Source: Oreohelix idahoensis | Lineage: Eukaryota; Mollusca; Gastropoda; Stylommatophora; Oreohelicidae | Assembly: GCA_024509875.1 (NCBI GenBank) | Contig: JAMPIV010000305.1 | Location: forward strand, 310,001-374,000 | Length of the DNA stretch: 64,000 nt | Reading direction: 5' to 3' | Translations under genes and position numbers: made by a program | Notes under the pieces: generated by a model | What the model was told of the DNA's origin: nothing | What the model saw: the letters and a program-made list of their open reading frames with translations, nothing else | Databases searched by the model: none | Part shown: positions 43,333-53,047 of the stretch, in pieces | How positions within the stretch are numbered: the stretch's first letter is position 1 | Layout: the number at the start of each line of letters is the position of its first letter

Positions 43333-46300
43333 TTATTTGAAAAAAAATTGTTTTATATAATCTAAAGCCGTTTGATGATCCTGCGACCACTTTATTACAT
43401 TAGGTGTGCCTTTCTTCAGTAACGAAGAAAGAGGTGCAGTTATAGTAGACAAATGAGGGATGAATTTAGAATAGAACTGTATTAGTCCTAAGAGCGACCT
43501 CACTTGTTTTTTTGTCTTAGGTGCTGAGATGTTTAAAATTTTAGAGACGTTACTGTCTTCTGTATACATTAAACCGCGACCTATACGGTGACCAAGAAAT
43601 GAGATGTCATGAAAACCGACAAAAGCCTTTGAAGGTTTCGCTGTTAAGTTATAATCCCGTAAGGTAGAAAGTAAAGATTTTAAACCCTGAATATGTTCAT
43701 CCCAAGAGTCACTGAAAAGACAGATGTCATCTATATAAGTAATGACATCGGGACGATGAGACAATATGCGGCGCATCATGCGTACAAAGGTAGCTGGCGC
43801 ATTCATTAGACCGAATGGCATAAAATTCCATTGAAAAAGACCCCGTGGCGTCGAGAAAGCGGTGAATGGCTTTGCTTTAGGGGTTAATGGCACTTGCCAA
43901 TAACCCTTTGAAAGGTCAAATTTCGAAAAGAATGTGGCATGAGATAATTTCTCTAATAAGTCGTCTAAAAGAGGTAATGGTTCCGCATCGAATTTTGTAA
44001 CTTTGTTTAATTTCCTGTAATCTACGCAAAGACGTATATTGTTGTCCTTCTTCCTAATGATTACCATAGAAGAAGAATATGGTGATGAAGATGGTTCAAT
44101 TATATTTAATTGAAGCATCTCATCCAATTCCTTATCAACCTTATCACGAAAGTGTAAAGGAATAGGATATGGGCGAACTCGAATCGGTGTATCGTCAGTC
44201 AGAATAATGTCATGTTGGATGACTGACGTATGACCTGGGATGTCAGTGAGGACATCCTCATACGTGTGTAGAATATTAGAGACTTGCTGACGTTGATCAT
44301 CAGTAAGAGTAGATGAGATAGTAACATCATTCCATTTCTCAGTGGAATGGAGTGGTACAACTGGTATTGGTAGTTGTACATCATCGAAAGAAGATTCCTC
44401 TTCTTGGATGACTGACAAACTAGAATAGTGTTGAATAGGAGGTGTAGGATCGTCAGTTGCTTGGAACACTGATTGTAGATAATCAGGACGTGAGTAATAT
44501 TCCTTCAACATATTAATGTGGAAGGTTTTATGTTTACCATTAACATCAACGATGTAGTCGACATCGGATATTCTTGAGATGATCCTGAAAGGACCTCTCC
44601 AGGTAATTAAAAGACGATTATTATGCGCAGGGAGTAATACAAAAGCTTCATCACCAGGTATGAGCTGGCGAAGACGTCTATACTTGTTTGCAAATAGACG
44701 AGCTTTTTCTTTGGCTTGTTCGGATGATGCAGTAGCTAATCTACAAGCATCTATGATTCTCTTTCTCAGAGAGATCACATACTCATAAGAGGATTGAGTT
44801 TCCTCTTCAATATTCTCGTCAACCAATAAGTCGTGGATTAACGACATCGGACCGCGTGGTTGCATGCCGAAAACAAGTTGAAATGGAGAAAACCCCGTTG
44901 CTTGATTTTGTACTTCGCGATACGCAAAGAGACAAGCGGGTAGGACCCGATCCCAGTCTTGGGGATGGTCTTGAGTCATCTTACCCAACAACTGCTTGAG
45001 TGTCCTATTTAGACGCTCAATTAACCCATTTGACATCGGATGATAAATAGAACTTAGAGATCTGTCTATACCTAATGTCTTCATAACTTGAGACATGGAT
45101 TCAGAAATGAACTGAACCCCATGATCCGACAAGATTTTCCGTGGAAAACCAATGCGTGAGAAGATTAACATCAATGCCTCTGCTACACTGGCAGATGAAG
45201 TGTTCTTGAGAGGGATGGCTTCAGGCCAACGAGTGCACATATCAATGCACGTAAGAATATGCGTATGCCCTCTAGCAGATGGTAGCATAGGACCAATAAT
45301 GTCTATAGCCATTTTATCAAATGGTCTAATCGGGATGTCCGCAGCTTGAATAGGAGCCGCATGAAATGGACCCCGTACCTTAACTTCTTGACATATCAAA
45401 CAAGACCGACAATAGAGAGTGATGTCCTTATGGACGCCTGGCCAGTAGAATGCCGAAAGCACTCTGGATTTGGTACGCGAAAAACCCATATGGCCCGCAC
45501 ATTGCGAGTCATGCGCATGTCGTAATATACGAGATCTCATACAGGATGGGACTATAATCTGAGAACATAAGGATGAATCCTTTTCTCGTATTACTCTAAC
45601 CAAAATCCCATTTTTAAGTATAAAATCATGTCTAGATTTTGCAAGTTTGTTGCTGGTATTATTTTTGTTCACATACTGAAAAATTTTTTTTAATGAATCA
45701 TCATTCTTTTGCAATGTTGCAAACAACTCCCGTGAAATAGGAGCATCATCATCACAAGTGGTATGAACTGTAGGTTCCATAGGTGTATCATGCGACATAT
45801 TAGTAGCTTGCGCTCTAGTCACTACTGCATTTGCAGTTTGAATATGTCGCTCTTCCCATTCAGCAATTTGCTGTGGTGTACACTCTTTAATACCATGTAT
45901 GCGACCAAGTATTAAATCACAAATTGGATTCGGAAGGAGACAAGCTTGAATCTTTCCTGAAAAAAATGGTGTATTAAGATCAATAATAGCAGTGGCAAAT
46001 GTTTCAATTGTGCCACCAAACGTTACACATTTGACAACCCGGCCCGTGGCACAACTTGGGTTGATCAGCGAAGTCCGGACGCCGGCTGTGCTGCAACCTG
46101 AGTCAAATAGGAGAGAGCATGAAATATTGTTGACAAATCCCTTGTTAAACTTAAGAGAGCCCTGTCCCTGGTGTACTGACGCAGCAGTGGCCGTACAGAC
46201 TGCAGGTAGACTAGGCAAGGTATGTCCGCAACGCAGCGTCGTGATCGCCCTGGGCTGGAAAAGAGTAGAGCATTCTGAACAATCTTTGACTTGGGTACAA

Positions 46301-47934
46301 TCAAGAGAACAACACATAGCATTATGAGTTTCAGCTCCTTTACCCTGTTCAATGTTAGCCTGTGTATCACTAAAAGCGACATTAGAATGTCTATTCGTAT
46401 TACTCAACGATCTATCTCGTCGACGCGATCGATTTTGATTTTTGTCATTAAAATTGCCATAATTGTAGTTTCTGCTAGAGTTAAAATTTGGATTAGTCCG
46501 ATAATTTGTATAATTATCGTTATGATGTTGGTAAAATGGTTTATTTCCAAAAAATTGTTTGTTTTGCGGACCCTGAGATCTTGATCTCCAGTTTTGTTTA
46601 TTATAATGTCCTTGATTATTTTTAAAATTATTGTTACCAAAATCTCGCGATCTGTGAGCCTGGTTCCAAGAAACATTAAATGGAGCAGATTGTTGAAATT
46701 GCTTCCCTTTGTAAAAATTACCATTGTTAAAATTGTCATTATTTCCCTTATTGACATATCTGTCAGCACTAAAAGAACGATTGCGTGAAAAATTGTTTTG
46801 TTGTGCTGCAAAAGCAACAGGCAATTCATTCTTAATCTGTGCATTACTTAGATCCATGTTTGGGTGAGCAGTGCAAAAATTTTTTGCATGTTCTTCTAAG
46901 TCTTTCATAGATAAAGGTTTCCGTTCGTGTAAAAATGCGAGAAATGTAGGATTTACAGACGAAAGTACCTTATCGCGCATCAGTAAATCGAAGAGACCTT
47001 CATACGACTTTTCAATTTTGGATAATTCGATCCATCTTTCTAATGTTAGTCGTATTTGTGACAGAAAATCACTAAAATTTCTGCTAGATTGAGGTAGTAA
47101 TGTATGGAATCTTGAACGATATTGGTCTTCTGTCATTTGGAATTTTTGCAGAAGTGCCGCTCTAAGAGCATTATAGTCATTTTTCTCACCAATGCTGGTG
47201 GTATGATAAACTGCTAATGCGTCCCCTGTAAGTAATCTGGATAAATATGTACAGTATAGAGCTTTATCCACGTTATAAGACACACAAGTGGCCTCAAACC
47301 TATCTAGGAAGAATATCACGTCATCAGACGGGGGATTAAATTTTGGTAATTTAAGGTGAATTTCCTTAAAATTATCATGTCTGGATGAAGTTTGGCTTTC
47401 AAAAGTTCTCTGAGAATTAGCTTCCTGAGTTAACCTAAGTCTCTCATATTCTGACTCTGCTAATTTCAGTTCATGCTGTCGTTTTCTTTCATTCTCTTCC
47501 ATCTCAAGCTGAAGTCGTTTTGTGTTTTGTTCAGCTATTAATCTTCTTTCTTGCATTTCTTTTTGTTTAACTTCCATTTCTTTTTCAAGTCTATCTTCAG
47601 CCTCCCTTTGCTTCTGTTCTGCCTCTCGCTGAAATCGTTTCTCTTCTAATTCAGCGGCTAATCTCATTTTTTTCTCCTCTTCCTCAGCTATAAATTTCCT
47701 CTTCTTTTCATCCTCCTCAGCAGTTAATCTCATTTTTTTCTCATTCTCCTCCGCCTCAATCCTTTTTTGATCTGCCTCAAATTTCAAATTTTCCAAACGT
47801 AAAGTTTCTAACCTTCTCTGATCAGCTTCTATTTCTTGAGCTTTCTTATATTCTGCAAGTGCAAATGCTTTTGCTTCCTCAGGAGCCATCTGAAGAGCTT
47901 TTGCTTGCTTAATGAAATAGTCTAAGGTAGCCAT
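43333..47934 (-). CDS. gag-pol: Gag-Pol polyprotein of element C (Gag-PR-IN-RT)
   Basis: 1533 codons from ATG at 47934. Residues about 20-180 form a long Glu/Lys/Arg coiled coil; Gag core about 190-360; Asn/Arg/Phe-rich basic linker about 375-530 with no clear CCHC knuckle; protease with DSG at Asp611; integrase H2C2 domain (RHAHD, GHMG, CRSCLIC); core Asp878, Asp937, Glu973 (DD35E); GPF from Gly1114; RT with LSKGYWQVP and YIDD at 1400-1403. The order is Gmr1-like. The ORF ends early at a TAA after an 8-T run (43340-43347), just before RNase H. One T fewer would keep the frame, so this is a single-base indel or a sequencing error. Otherwise intact. Confidence 0.92.
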   Translation of the reverse strand: MATLDYFIKQAKALQMAPEEAKAFALAEYKKAQEIEADQRRLETLRLENLKFEADQKRIEAEENEKKMRLTAEEDEKKRKFIAEEEEKKMRLAAELEEKRFQREAEQKQREAEDRLEKEMEVKQKEMQERRLIAEQNTKRLQLEMEENERKRQHELKLAESEYERLRLTQEANSQRTFESQTSSRHDNFKEIHLKLPKFNPPSDDVIFFLDRFEATCVSYNVDKALYCTYLSRLLTGDALAVYHTTSIGEKNDYNALRAALLQKFQMTEDQYRSRFHTLLPQSSRNFSDFLSQIRLTLERWIELSKIEKSYEGLFDLLMRDKVLSSVNPTFLAFLHERKPLSMKDLEEHAKNFCTAHPNMDLSNAQIKNELPVAFAAQQNNFSRNRSFSADRYVNKGNNDNFNNGNFYKGKQFQQSAPFNVSWNQAHRSRDFGNNNFKNNQGHYNKQNWRSRSQGPQNKQFFGNKPFYQHHNDNYTNYRTNPNFNSSRNYNYGNFNDKNQNRSRRRDRSLSNTNRHSNVAFSDTQANIEQGKGAETHNAMCCSLDCTQVKDCSECSTLFQPRAITTLRCGHTLPSLPAVCTATAASVHQGQGSLKFNKGFVNNISCSLLFDSGCSTAGVRTSLINPSCATGRVVKCVTFGGTIETFATAIIDLNTPFFSGKIQACLLPNPICDLILGRIHGIKECTPQQIAEWEERHIQTANAVVTRAQATNMSHDTPMEPTVHTTCDDDAPISRELFATLQKNDDSLKKIFQYVNKNNTSNKLAKSRHDFILKNGILVRVIREKDSSLCSQIIVPSCMRSRILRHAHDSQCAGHMGFSRTKSRVLSAFYWPGVHKDITLYCRSCLICQEVKVRGPFHAAPIQAADIPIRPFDKMAIDIIGPMLPSARGHTHILTCIDMCTRWPEAIPLKNTSSASVAEALMLIFSRIGFPRKILSDHGVQFISESMSQVMKTLGIDRSLSSIYHPMSNGLIERLNRTLKQLLGKMTQDHPQDWDRVLPACLFAYREVQNQATGFSPFQLVFGMQPRGPMSLIHDLLVDENIEEETQSSYEYVISLRKRIIDACRLATASSEQAKEKARLFANKYRRLRQLIPGDEAFVLLPAHNNRLLITWRGPFRIISRISDVDYIVDVNGKHKTFHINMLKEYYSRPDYLQSVFQATDDPTPPIQHYSSLSVIQEEESSFDDVQLPIPVVPLHSTEKWNDVTISSTLTDDQRQQVSNILHTYEDVLTDIPGHTSVIQHDIILTDDTPIRVRPYPIPLHFRDKVDKELDEMLQLNIIEPSSSPYSSSMVIIRKKDNNIRLCVDYRKLNKVTKFDAEPLPLLDDLLEKLSHATFFSKFDLSKGYWQVPLTPKAKPFTAFSTPRGLFQWNFMPFGLMNAPATFVRMMRRILSHRPDVITYIDDICLFSDSWDEHIQGLKSLLSTLRDYNLTAKPSKAFVGFHDISFLGHRIGRGLMYTEDSNVSKILNISAPKTKKQVRSLLGLIQFYSKFIPHLSTITAPLSSLLKKGTPNVIKWSQDHQTALDYIKQFFFK

Positions 47935-49010
47935 TATTCAATTTTATTATGTAATAATACTACTTAAAATTGTTACTACAACTCGTGGTCTTCGTTCCTG
48001 TCCTTAGAACGGTATAATGTTATCATATAATTATTAAATATGTTATTAATCAATAAATTTATGTAATCAAATGTCATGAAATGAACAACGAGAAAGACAA
48101 TAGAAACATAACCGACAAGACATGATAAACTGGACGGTAGAACACAATCGTAGAAATCAAAAAAATAAAAATGTATAACTAAAATAGAATATCGTAAAAA
48201 TATACGACGATAACTACGATCAGATAATTAACAGTACAATTGACAACACAGTGTAAAAACATAGGTTTTGTAAAAAACTAAACGACAGGAAAGGTGAGAT
48301 GGACGCAAAATACAAACAAAATTCATCATAAAACTAAATTATGAATAAAAATAGCTACCAAAAACAACGATTAAACGTGACGAAACAGCTAAATAGATAA
48401 TATTATAAGAAGCAACTAGCGATCGGAACTTCGGCAAGGTTTCTAGCCTTGTACCGGAACTATCGCTCAATTGAAACTTACAAGACGAGCCCTACAGAAC
48501 GTCTGACGAAGAGCCCGAATTGGCTTCGAGATGGATCTCGTTCGTCAGATCAACCTCCCTACCTTCCACGAAGAATACACAACATATAACACTGAACACG
48601 AAAAATATGAATGTGGACATAACACGGAAGGCACAACTAAGCGTAATAAAGTGTACAACGGAAACACGTTATACTCATCTCGCGTGCAGGTAAAAAATCA
48701 ATGTGCCTCGTCTCCGTGGATGTACGTCTACAGATAAAATACTTCGTTCTGCTTCTCTAGATTACAGCTCGCACGTAATAATGATGAAGAGATGATCTCC
48801 AAGTAATCAGTCACTGTGAAACTTGACGTGGAGGTTGATTGAAGACCTTGACCTTGGTAAACGTAAGTTGAATCTGAGTCATATCACGCTAGGATCCAAA
48901 TTGAGATGATGTCGCCTTGAAAGTAAAAATTCTTCTTTTCAAACGATAATTTTGATGGGTACGTTCCTTGGAAGTTAGATATTTCCAGACCACACTGGAA
49001 CACCATTTAT
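47935..49010 (-). other. Element C leader with primer site
   Basis: 5' untranslated leader of 1.08 kb. Next to the LTR the element strand reads ATAAATGGTGTTCCAGTG; TGGTGTTCC is the likely primer site, but I cannot assign the tRNA. No ORF of note. Confidence 0.6.
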
Positions 49011-50101
49011 TGTTGACTCCATTTTATCGTTGAGTTCAGTGAAGAGGTAAAATTGAAACGCGAATGGTTAAAACGGAATGAATGTCAACAATGTTCTTCA
49101 AACGAAAATTCCAACAAGTATCGTTGAATTGGGTGAACTGGGCAAGTATTGGCAGCACACAAGTCGGTGATTACTGTACATATATTTTATTGACGTGACA
49201 CCAACGAAGTGGAACAAGACAATCATAGTTACAGATGCGAAGATCATACGTCAAATGTTAATATCACTGTTAATAGTTGTTGTAGATTCTCTAACAGTTA
49301 AGTTCTCTTATATTCCAGTGACTAAGGATCACTTCCATTACCATATAACAGACATGGTATTAACGTCCGTTGACCTTCTCCCAAGGACGTTTATTAAGGC
49401 AAACGGATTCATTCTCACGGAGCAATAATTTATATCATACTTGTAAGCATCCCAGACTTTCTTCATAAAATTCTTAGATAGCATATCCAATCCAAACAAA
49501 GGCAGATATAACAATACAACCAGGTTAGTGTTTCATCTTGGCTAACCTCTCGGTATCCATGCCCCGACTTTGGCATAGGTAAAACGGCATATTAAACATG
49601 TGAAGCATATATATATTCATTAACTTGATTCCACATATGGATTCTCTCTCTACGAAAAGATTCCAAAGGCTATCGACTCCGTGTGTCCAATTCTAGGAAT
49701 GTCATCTCCGAAGAATTCCCGCTAGACCATAAATAGGAGCGGCCTGATACTTTAATTTACATAATTAAACTTGCCATAAGAAAATGGGGCGACACTTACT
49801 TCATTCTTCCACTATTGGCTTCGCCATGAAGACCAATAGATACGAATACAACTGCTGGCTTCTTCAAATTTGCCAGGAATCAAAGAATAACACTGCGGAC
49901 ATAAATGTCGTCCGAGCTGCCCCTATCATGACGTCACAATCTACCCAACTAGGTTACACGTGCGTCCAAAGCAACTCACACAGCATTGTGCACGTCAGTG
50001 CGTGAATCAATCGAACGCACAAATAATATAACTATATAAAACTGGTGCGTACATTTGGCAGGACCGAAGACTACCCCCGTAGGTAATAAATGTACGTAAC
50101 A
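49011..50101 (-). repeat. Element C 5' LTR (right in window)
   Basis: 1091 bp, same ends as the left copy, followed by the target duplicate ACAGG (50102-50106). Confidence 0.92.
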
Positions 50102-50106
50102 ACAGG

Positions 50107-51231
50107 CTTTTGCAGTTTCAGATACACAGTCGTCAAATCAATCACGAAGTCAAACTCTGGAGATAAGTCAAGACTATAAGGACATTTAATCTTCTTGTTC
50201 TGAACTTTGGTACATATTAGCAAGCGTTGTCACTCATATGTCTTTAACACAGTGGCGTACCACGGTTTTTTAGCGCCGAGAGCGAGCCAGGAAAAGGATC
50301 ACCGCCAGATTAAATATATGCTCATTTTGTAGACAAATCAAACGAAAGTTTAATATAGGCCTATTATCAGGCAATGTCGTGAATTTAAAATTATATTAAG
50401 AACAACAGTATTAATTATTAAAAAAATTTGAAATTTAAGAATTAATTAAACTTAAGACAAGAAGCTCTTTTTTAATAAACTTCTTATTAACAGTAGAAAC
50501 CACATTCTTTAGATTGATCTTTCGCACCTTCACTCCTGTAAATTGATCAAGTATGTAATCATAATCAATGTTCTTACGAGTTCCTCTTTGAATACTGTGA
50601 CATATTATGATAATAGCTTTCATCTATCTATTTCTCTATCTACACTTTTCTTTTACCTAGCTTTCACCTACGCCTGTTGGTTAACATAAAACCATTCTAA
50701 TATTCAGAGATCTGTCTCTTTTTCTATTTAGCACGCATTTTATTGCCGTTCGCTATTTTCTTTGATGTAGGTTTACCAGCAGACCAGATTAGCTAACGCT
50801 GAACCGGTTACCTGTAATTTTTAACGCCAGCGATTGAAAATCGTTGGATAGGATCAAATAGCGATCAGGGGAAGTTAATCTTGGATCAAAGGGCAGACAA
50901 TTTCTATTACCGTCCCCTGATCCGTTCACCAGAAAGGTAATTAAACACGGTGAGAATAGCGAGATTAAAGGACGGGCTCGCTCAATTTCGTTCTATGACC
51001 ACGTCTGAAGGTCGTAAATAGTGTGATTTTTCGATCGAAGAAATCTCGCACGGTCTGGTCAATTACGTTACGCCTGATCTAGGAGAGACCGTTTCGCTCG
51101 GTGCTCAAGAGTTGCAGCGGTAAAGGGTGTAGATTTCTTATCATCTAGAATTTGAGCAGAGATTTCCACGTAGGTGCTAAATCTGGCAGAGAGTCTTTTT
51201 TTCGGTGAATAGTGGCCATTCCCTTTGATTT

Positions 51232-51315
<84 letters not shown>

Positions 51316-51790
51316 CCCGCATTTTTAACTTAATGTATCCAGTACCGCCACAGATTCAGAAGACATCTAGCTACAATTCTAGAATCACTTGTATTAAGTA
51401 GAGTTCTTAGTTTTCGGTGGAGATAGTCTTAGAAGTCTGTGTGAAGGTAAATACTATACTAGAAGTTTGAGTGATCTGCTAGTTTAGTCCGTATTTTATT
51501 TCACTAGATTTTGTGCAGAGTGATTTACTAGATAGGTCCGTCATTAGTATTTCTCTAGGATTTACTGTGTTACATAGGCTAGCAGAATAAATAATATTTC
51601 TAGCTAAAGTATTCCAGCTATAAAATAAATGTAATTAATAGCTAGTAACCAGTCAGAGAATATTTTAACCGACTAGCAAAGGCACTGTTCATCATGAATA
51701 TTGACGAAATAGGTATTTATTTCTAATTCATGATGATTGATTTTTTTAACTGACTAGAATTTATTTCACGGGAGTTTTAAACGATAAGAC
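50107..51790. other. No recognised gene; AT-rich flank
   Basis: Continues the DNA interrupted by element C. One 10-bp inverted repeat GATCAGGGGA / TCCCCTGATC at 50863-50872 and 50913-50922. No coding or RNA gene seen. Confidence 0.5.
51237..51313. repeat. (AT)n microsatellite
   Basis: 77 bp of pure AT dinucleotide repeat, ending in a short C-run. Confidence 0.97.
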
Positions 51791-53039
51791 TATAGTCCGT
51801 TCGGAAATTCGTGCCCACACATTGAACGTTGTAACTTTGCAACCCCTTGACGGTTGTTATTTAAATTTGCTACGTGCCCTACTGATATCAATGCAGTTAT
51901 TAATATATTTTTTGCCCTTACAAAACTCATGTCATGTTCGAATTTTCTTCTTTAAGTTATATAAAAAAACTCTTACCGTTGTCTGGGTTAATTTTTATTA
52001 GTTCTACAGGAAAGTTACAAGATCCGTTCAAAAATTGCGCACTTAATTTTTGTTGCAGCACAGCACAAGCGATGAAATGTGCTATTCAATATTTTTTTTG
52101 TTTGAATTAGTGTAGTGACTACATGTCCGCACGAGTGCGCATCTATTGTACACAGTAGCGAGTAATTATACTACTCGTCAAAAGTCAAGGGCCACTTAGA
52201 AAAACCTTGGTTGAAACCATAAAACAAATCTGATATAAACGTAACTGGTATCAGTCAAAACGGCATTTATTGAATACCAAATTGACATGTCACGTAAAGA
52301 AATGGAAACACACATTCAAACGCAATCAAGCTGTGAAGTGTGTCACACCCCTTTTCAAAAGTCACACAATAGATATTGGACAAATAGACATTACCAAAAT
52401 CGGGTATGACGACCGTTTGCAGCAAGGCATTCAAGACAGCGTAGACGCATCGAGTCCACAAGGGTACAAAGAGTGTCCTGAGGAACAGCTTGCCATTCCT
52501 GAAGCAGAAATGCAGTCAGCTGTGCAACATCCATTGGCAGGGGGTGATTTGTTGACAATCTTCGACCAAGGACATCACAGAAGTGCTCAATCGGAGAAAG
52601 GTCAGGTGAATGAGCTGGTACGCCATCCTGATGATCCCATGTTGCTGAAAAAACTCATTCACCACACGAGCTTGATGGGGTCGAGCGTTATCATCTTGGA
52701 GGATGGCATTACCACCAATGGCCTCCAGAGCAGGCTGAACAATTGGTCTCACGATTTTGTTCTGGTATCTTGGGACGGTCAAGTCTCCAGGTCGTCTCCA
52801 AACTCGAATCCGGCCATCATTGAATGACACAGTGAAGCGAGATTCATCAGTGAAGAGATCTTGACTCCATTGTTGCCTTGTCCATGGGATGTGCTCGCGA
52901 CACCAAGCAACACGGGCTCTGCGATGAGCAGGAGTAAGAGGGATTCTGACTGCAGGACGTCAAGAATCCAGTCCAAATTCATGTAAACGTCTGCCAATGG
53001 TGCTTTGACTGACATTAACGTTTACAGTTTGTCTCAGCT

Positions 53040-53047
53040 GACATCTT
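53040..53047. repeat. LINE target duplication, left copy
   Basis: GACATCTT here and at 55965-55972 brackets the nested LINE. Confidence 0.75.

Larger units (their letters stand above)
40789..50101 (-). mobile_element. Gmr1-like LTR element C, complete, reverse strand
   Basis: 9313 bp with two 1091-bp LTRs, a gag-pol region on the reverse strand, a leader of 1.08 kb and a 5-bp target duplication ACAGG. The incidental ORFs in the two LTRs are identical and keep a constant 8222-bp offset, so the LTRs are at or near full identity and the insertion is young. Only one visible lesion: an 8-T run that shifts the frame before RNase H. Confidence 0.93.

Noticed and set aside
43333..43347. Programmed -1 frameshift at the T-run in element C
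   Set aside because: The downstream RNase H is in the +1 frame, and a -1 slip would lead to a different, non-coding frame.
51068..51322. 84-codon reverse ORF with an Ile-Tyr repeat
   Set aside because: It is the translation of the (AT)n microsatellite at 51237-51313.
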